Below, in pieces: positions 5,065 to 7,656 of a stretch of 7,656 bases of DNA. The notes below the pieces were generated by a model. The model was not told where the DNA came from, did no database searches, and worked only from the letters and a program-made list of their open reading frames with translations. Origin of the DNA: Armatimonadota bacterium (GTDB lineage: Bacteria > Armatimonadota > Abditibacteriia > CG2-30-59-28); the NCBI GenBank assembly GCA_016199605.1, contig JACQGJ010000257.1:1-7656 (forward strand), written 5' to 3'. Within the stretch, counting starts at the first letter, position 1; every line of letters begins with the position of its first letter. The translations under genes and the position numbers were made by a program.

Positions 5065-6126
5065 CTAATTTCCGGGAGCGAAGGCATTCATGAGTTCTCG
5101 AACGAGGGGCGCGATCTCCTGGCGCTGCTCCGGGGTGATGTTGGTCATGAAGTTCGTGAACCGTTCGACTATGCGAGGCGCCCACTGTGCCTTGCGGATT
5201 TGTTCGAGCCGGTCCGGGGGGATGTTTTTTATCATGGAGATCCCGGTCTGGAGCCATTGCTGGCGAGTCGCCGGATCCTGCTTCCAGAACATGTCCCAAG
5301 TTTGATTCCAGCCCTGCTCCATCCGTTGCGCCATTTGCTCCCGCGTCATCTCCTGCGGTTTCGTGACGAGGTAGGCCCGGCGCCATTTGAGATCGAGCGT
5401 CTGGCATACCTGCTCCAGCACTTTCTCGAGGTCCTCGTCGGTGACATTGATCGAAACCGGCTTGTCGACGCTTTCCTCGGTCACGAGGGGATAGCCGCTG
5501 GCATTCCACAACTCAAGTAGCGCCGCGGAGAGGTCCACTTGCTGCAGGCTGCCGGAGACCTTATCGTGGAACTCGGCCGCGCGCAGGAAACGGAGAGGAT
5601 CGATGACGAATTTGTTCGGAACCTGTCCCCCCGGAGTGGCCGCTGCCCCTTGTCCCTGCTGGGCCGCTCCCCCGCCTCTGGCGCCGACCCCCTGGTCGAA
5701 GCCTCTCTGAAGAAGCTCTCTGCGCCGATCCTCCGGCATCTTCTGGAGACGCTCCCGCTGTCTGTTGCCGAGTAGCTCAAGCAGTTTGTCAACAGTTCGA
5801 GACGGTCGTTGATCCGCAGGCTTCTCAATCAGGTAGAAGCGCAGCCATCCTGCTCCACATTGATCGGCCATCTCGTTGAGGGCTTTCTCACCATCGGACT
5901 TGTCGGCTTTCAGTGTGATCTTTCCGGTCACGTCCCCGCCCACGTAGACGTCCCAGTGGGTCTGGGCGGCAATTTGTGCGAAAGCTTCCGCTGCCTCTGT
6001 GCCTTGCAGGTCAAAGGAGACCGCCGGGGGTTCCTCTGCCGCTCTTGCTCTGTGAGCAACCAGCGAAACCATGCCCGTCAGCAATGCGAGAACTACCGCC
6101 AATGATCTAAGGCTTGCGTGGCTCAT
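5065..6126 (-). CDS. Exported protein with two STN-like (secretin/TonB N-terminal) domains
   Basis: This 353-residue protein is probably periplasmic. The signal peptide (about 1-29) has a hydrophobic core, LAVVLALLTGMVSLVA, and an ARA-A cleavage site. Two copies of an STN-like beta-alpha fold follow, about 36-102 and 192-257. Each has a hydrophobic 'L..V....AL..L....G' helix, a strand pair, a 'K.(S/T)IN/LKA.....KAL/VLE' segment and a closing strand (FYLIEKP, AYLVTKP). Each copy is followed by a charged helical stretch (about 110-146 and 259-349), and a Gly/Ala/Gln-rich linker sits at about 148-167. STN domains normally precede secretin pores or TonB receptors; neither a secretin barrel nor a plug domain is present, so a docking or scaffold role is inferred. 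ATG 6126 is chosen because AAGGTGA precedes it; GTG 6135, with AAAGGA upstream, is a close alternative adding 3 residues. The prepilin gene follows by 21 bp. I do not recognise a named family. Confidence 0.8.
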   Translation of the reverse strand: MSHASLRSLAVVLALLTGMVSLVAHRARAAEEPPAVSFDLQGTEAAEAFAQIAAQTHWDVYVGGDVTGKITLKADKSDGEKALNEMADQCGAGWLRFYLIEKPADQRPSRTVDKLLELLGNRQRERLQKMPEDRRRELLQRGFDQGVGARGGGAAQQGQGAAATPGGQVPNKFVIDPLRFLRAAEFHDKVSGSLQQVDLSAALLELWNASGYPLVTEESVDKPVSINVTDEDLEKVLEQVCQTLDLKWRRAYLVTKPQEMTREQMAQRMEQGWNQTWDMFWKQDPATRQQWLQTGISMIKNIPPDRLEQIRKAQWAPRIVERFTNFMTNITPEQRQEIAPLVRELMNAFAPGN

Positions 6127-6214
6127 TCGAATCACCTTATCCTTTCAACCTACGATGTCGTTCCACTCAGACGCATGTCCGATGTGGATGTTCAGACGAA
6201 CAGGAATCTGCCCG
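6127..6214. other. Short spacer between oxidoreductase and STN-domain gene
   Basis: The spacer holds the ribosome binding site region of the STN-domain gene (minus strand AAAGGATAAGGTGA, 6131-6144) and no gene. I see no convincing -35/-10 pair and no intrinsic terminator. Read-through from the oxidoreductase gene is therefore plausible. Confidence 0.4.
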
Positions 6215-7579
6215 TTACAGTCTCCACCCTTTGCGGTATTCCCGTCGAAGGTAACCTTTCGCTTTGGGGACGTTGGTGACGGTCTTGCCATTCCACCGGA
6301 TCTTCTCGCCGGCTCGGAGAGCGACGTTTCCCAGCAGGGCCGTGATCGTCAGGGGACCGGCGTGGTCGAAGTTTCCGCTGGCTGGTTCTCCGCCTTTGCA
6401 GGCATCGATCCATTCCTTGTAGTGGCCGGGGGATCGTTTCAAGGTCTTCTTCGGCTCTGAATCGAGGAACTCCAACATGCGCTGCTGGGGGTAAATCGCC
6501 GGTCCGTCTCCGTAACATCCGGCAACGAGCACCCCCTTATCGCCGATATACATTTGGCCGTTGCTGCCCGTCGGCAAGGCCATCTTCTTCGCCTGCTCTT
6601 CGTCTTTCCGGACCCACTCGTCGAGTTCCGGGGGACGCGTCGGCAGTTTCCCGCCATCGTACCACACGGCTTTTACGGGAGGGAACGCGCCACGCGCGGG
6701 GAACTCGAAGGTGATGACGGACCACTTGGGAAATGTCTCGGAGTTGAGGCCCGGTGATTCCGCTTCCACGCTGCACGGTCCCTGCAATTGGAGCGCCCAG
6801 AAACCGGCGTCCATGATGTGGCACGCCATGTCACCGATGGCCCCGCAGCCAAAGTCCCACCAGCCTCGCCAACTGAAAGGATGATAGGCGGGATGATAGG
6901 GCCGCTCGGGCGCAACACCCAACCACACGTCCCAGTTCAGGTTGGCGGGGACGGGCGGCGAGTCAGCGGGCCGGTCAATTCCCTGCGCCCAGATGGGACG
7001 GTCAGTCCAGAAGTGGACTTCCTTAACCGTGCCGATGCCCCCCTGCCAGATCCATTCACAAAGCTTGCGCGTGTCCTCTCCCGCGTGTCCCTGGTTGCCC
7101 ATCTGAGTTGCCACTTTGTAGTGCCGGGCTGCTTTGATGAGCCGCTGGGCCTCGTAAACGGAGTGCGTCAAGGGCTTCTGCACGTAGACGTGTTTTCCCA
7201 GCTCGATGGCGGCCATCGCCGCCGGGGCGTGAGTATGGTCCGGCGTGGAGACGGTGACCGCGTCGATGTTATGGTCTTCCTTCTCAAGCATGACGCGCCA
7301 ATCATTGTAGCGCGCCGCGTTGGGGAAACGCTGAATCGCGCCGGCAGCCCGACCCTCGTCGACGTCACACAGGGCCACGATGTTCTCGCTTGACACGCCG
7401 CCGATGTCGCTCTCGCCTTTCCCCCCGCACCCAATACAGGCAACGTTCAGTTTTTCGTTCGGCGAGATATGTCTCGGCCCGCCCAGAACGTGCCGACGAA
7501 TTACGGTCAACGCGACGGCTGTGCTTGCCGTGCTCGCGACAAACTGACGCCTTGTGATCTTCCTGCTGTTGTCTTCCAT
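6215..7579 (-). CDS. Tat-exported Gfo/Idh/MocA-family oxidoreductase
   Basis: This 454-residue protein is predicted to use NAD(P) to oxidise or epimerise a sugar or sugar derivative outside the cytoplasm. Residues 7-15 (KITRRQFVA) with R10-R11 form a twin-arginine signal, followed by a hydrophobic stretch (about 15-27); such proteins fold with cofactor before export. The Rossmann domain begins at about 44 with NVACIGCGGKG. D72 (CDVD) follows strand 2, and STPDHTH and HVYVQKPLTHS (about 130-140) are typical. K135 is the expected catalytic lysine, but the usual EKP reads QKP, as in many exported members of this group. GAIGDMACHIMD (246-257) supplies D250 and H254 of the C-terminal alpha/beta substrate domain. 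The end, GYLRREYRKGWRL, is typical of the Planctomycetota/Verrucomicrobiota subgroup. ATG 7579 has AAGGTGG 4 nt upstream. GH109-type retaining glycosidases share this architecture and cannot be excluded; the substrate is unknown. Confidence 0.93.
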   Translation of the reverse strand: MEDNSRKITRRQFVASTASTAVALTVIRRHVLGGPRHISPNEKLNVACIGCGGKGESDIGGVSSENIVALCDVDEGRAAGAIQRFPNAARYNDWRVMLEKEDHNIDAVTVSTPDHTHAPAAMAAIELGKHVYVQKPLTHSVYEAQRLIKAARHYKVATQMGNQGHAGEDTRKLCEWIWQGGIGTVKEVHFWTDRPIWAQGIDRPADSPPVPANLNWDVWLGVAPERPYHPAYHPFSWRGWWDFGCGAIGDMACHIMDAGFWALQLQGPCSVEAESPGLNSETFPKWSVITFEFPARGAFPPVKAVWYDGGKLPTRPPELDEWVRKDEEQAKKMALPTGSNGQMYIGDKGVLVAGCYGDGPAIYPQQRMLEFLDSEPKKTLKRSPGHYKEWIDACKGGEPASGNFDHAGPLTITALLGNVALRAGEKIRWNGKTVTNVPKAKGYLRREYRKGWRL

Positions 7580-7620
7580 GGAACCACCTTTCCTGGATTG
7601 ATACTGGCTTACCTGCCCGT

Positions 7621-7647
7621 TCGTCCTGGAGTTGGACTCCTGGACGA
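7621..7647. promoter_or_regulatory. Near-perfect 12-bp inverted repeat upstream of the oxidoreductase gene
   Basis: TCGTCCTGGAGT (7621-7632) and ACTCCTGGACGA (7636-7647) are inverted copies at 11 of 12 positions around TGG. It starts about 40 bp upstream of ATG 7579. The motif TCCTGGA also occurs directly in both arms (7624-7630, 7638-7644) and once more at 7591-7597. No U-run follows on the minus strand, so an operator or leader hairpin is as likely as a terminator of the gene beyond the window edge. Confidence 0.45.
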
Positions 7648-7656
7648 GACTATGAC

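Noticed and set aside
4652..5509. 285-codon minus-strand frame spanning the STN gene and prepilin
   Set aside because: It is out of frame with two genes that both have clear domain motifs; the translation is low in hydrophobic blocks and matches nothing.
1..7656. CRISPR array, tRNA, rRNA, transposase or phage genes
   Set aside because: No regularly spaced repeats of CRISPR size, no cloverleaf-like segment with a CCA-type end and no recombinase or phage motif were seen on either strand.

Overview
This 7.66 kb window carries five protein-coding genes, all on the minus strand, so transcription runs from high to low coordinates. Base composition is GC-rich. The gene types are a Tat-exported Gfo/Idh/MocA oxidoreductase, a two-STN-domain periplasmic protein, an H-X9-DG prepilin, a sugar ABC permease and a large secreted glycosidase-like protein. 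This mix is typical of carbohydrate-degrading, didermic, often uncultured bacteria: Armatimonadota, Planctomycetota, Verrucomicrobiota/Lentisphaerota or Hydrogenedentes-like lineages. The prepilin's 'AAILFPVFSRAR' stretch reminds me most of Armatimonadota-type pilins. That assignment is from memory and is not decisive.

Layout in transcription order. At 7580-7656 is the 5' flank of the first gene, with a near-perfect inverted repeat. At 6215-7579 is the Tat-exported Gfo/Idh/MocA oxidoreductase. After a 79-88 bp gap, 5065-6126 encodes a periplasmic protein with two STN-like domains, followed after 21 bp by the H-X9-DG prepilin (4543-5043). These three may be co-transcribed. At 4182-4542 is a gene-free stretch holding a short direct repeat, a perfect hairpin, an extended -10 promoter candidate and a leader inverted repeat. 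At 3207-4181 is an AraH-type arabinose ABC permease, and abutting it is a 994-residue secreted glycoside-hydrolase-like protein (219-3203). The last 218 bases hold an 8-bp tandem repeat inside an imperfect hairpin.

The overall theme is carbohydrate handling at the cell envelope. The secreted TIM-barrel protein and the permease look translationally coupled, which suggests that a released pentose or similar monosaccharide is imported. The matching binding protein (AraF) and ATPase (AraG) are not in the window. The STN protein plus prepilin pair looks like an envelope or pilus-linked unit without a recognisable secretin barrel. I see no CRISPR array, tRNA, rRNA, transposase gene or defence system. 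The most interesting items are the araH leader structure, the orphan araH-glycosidase pair, and the STN/prepilin pair. None of these proves a new system from sequence alone.
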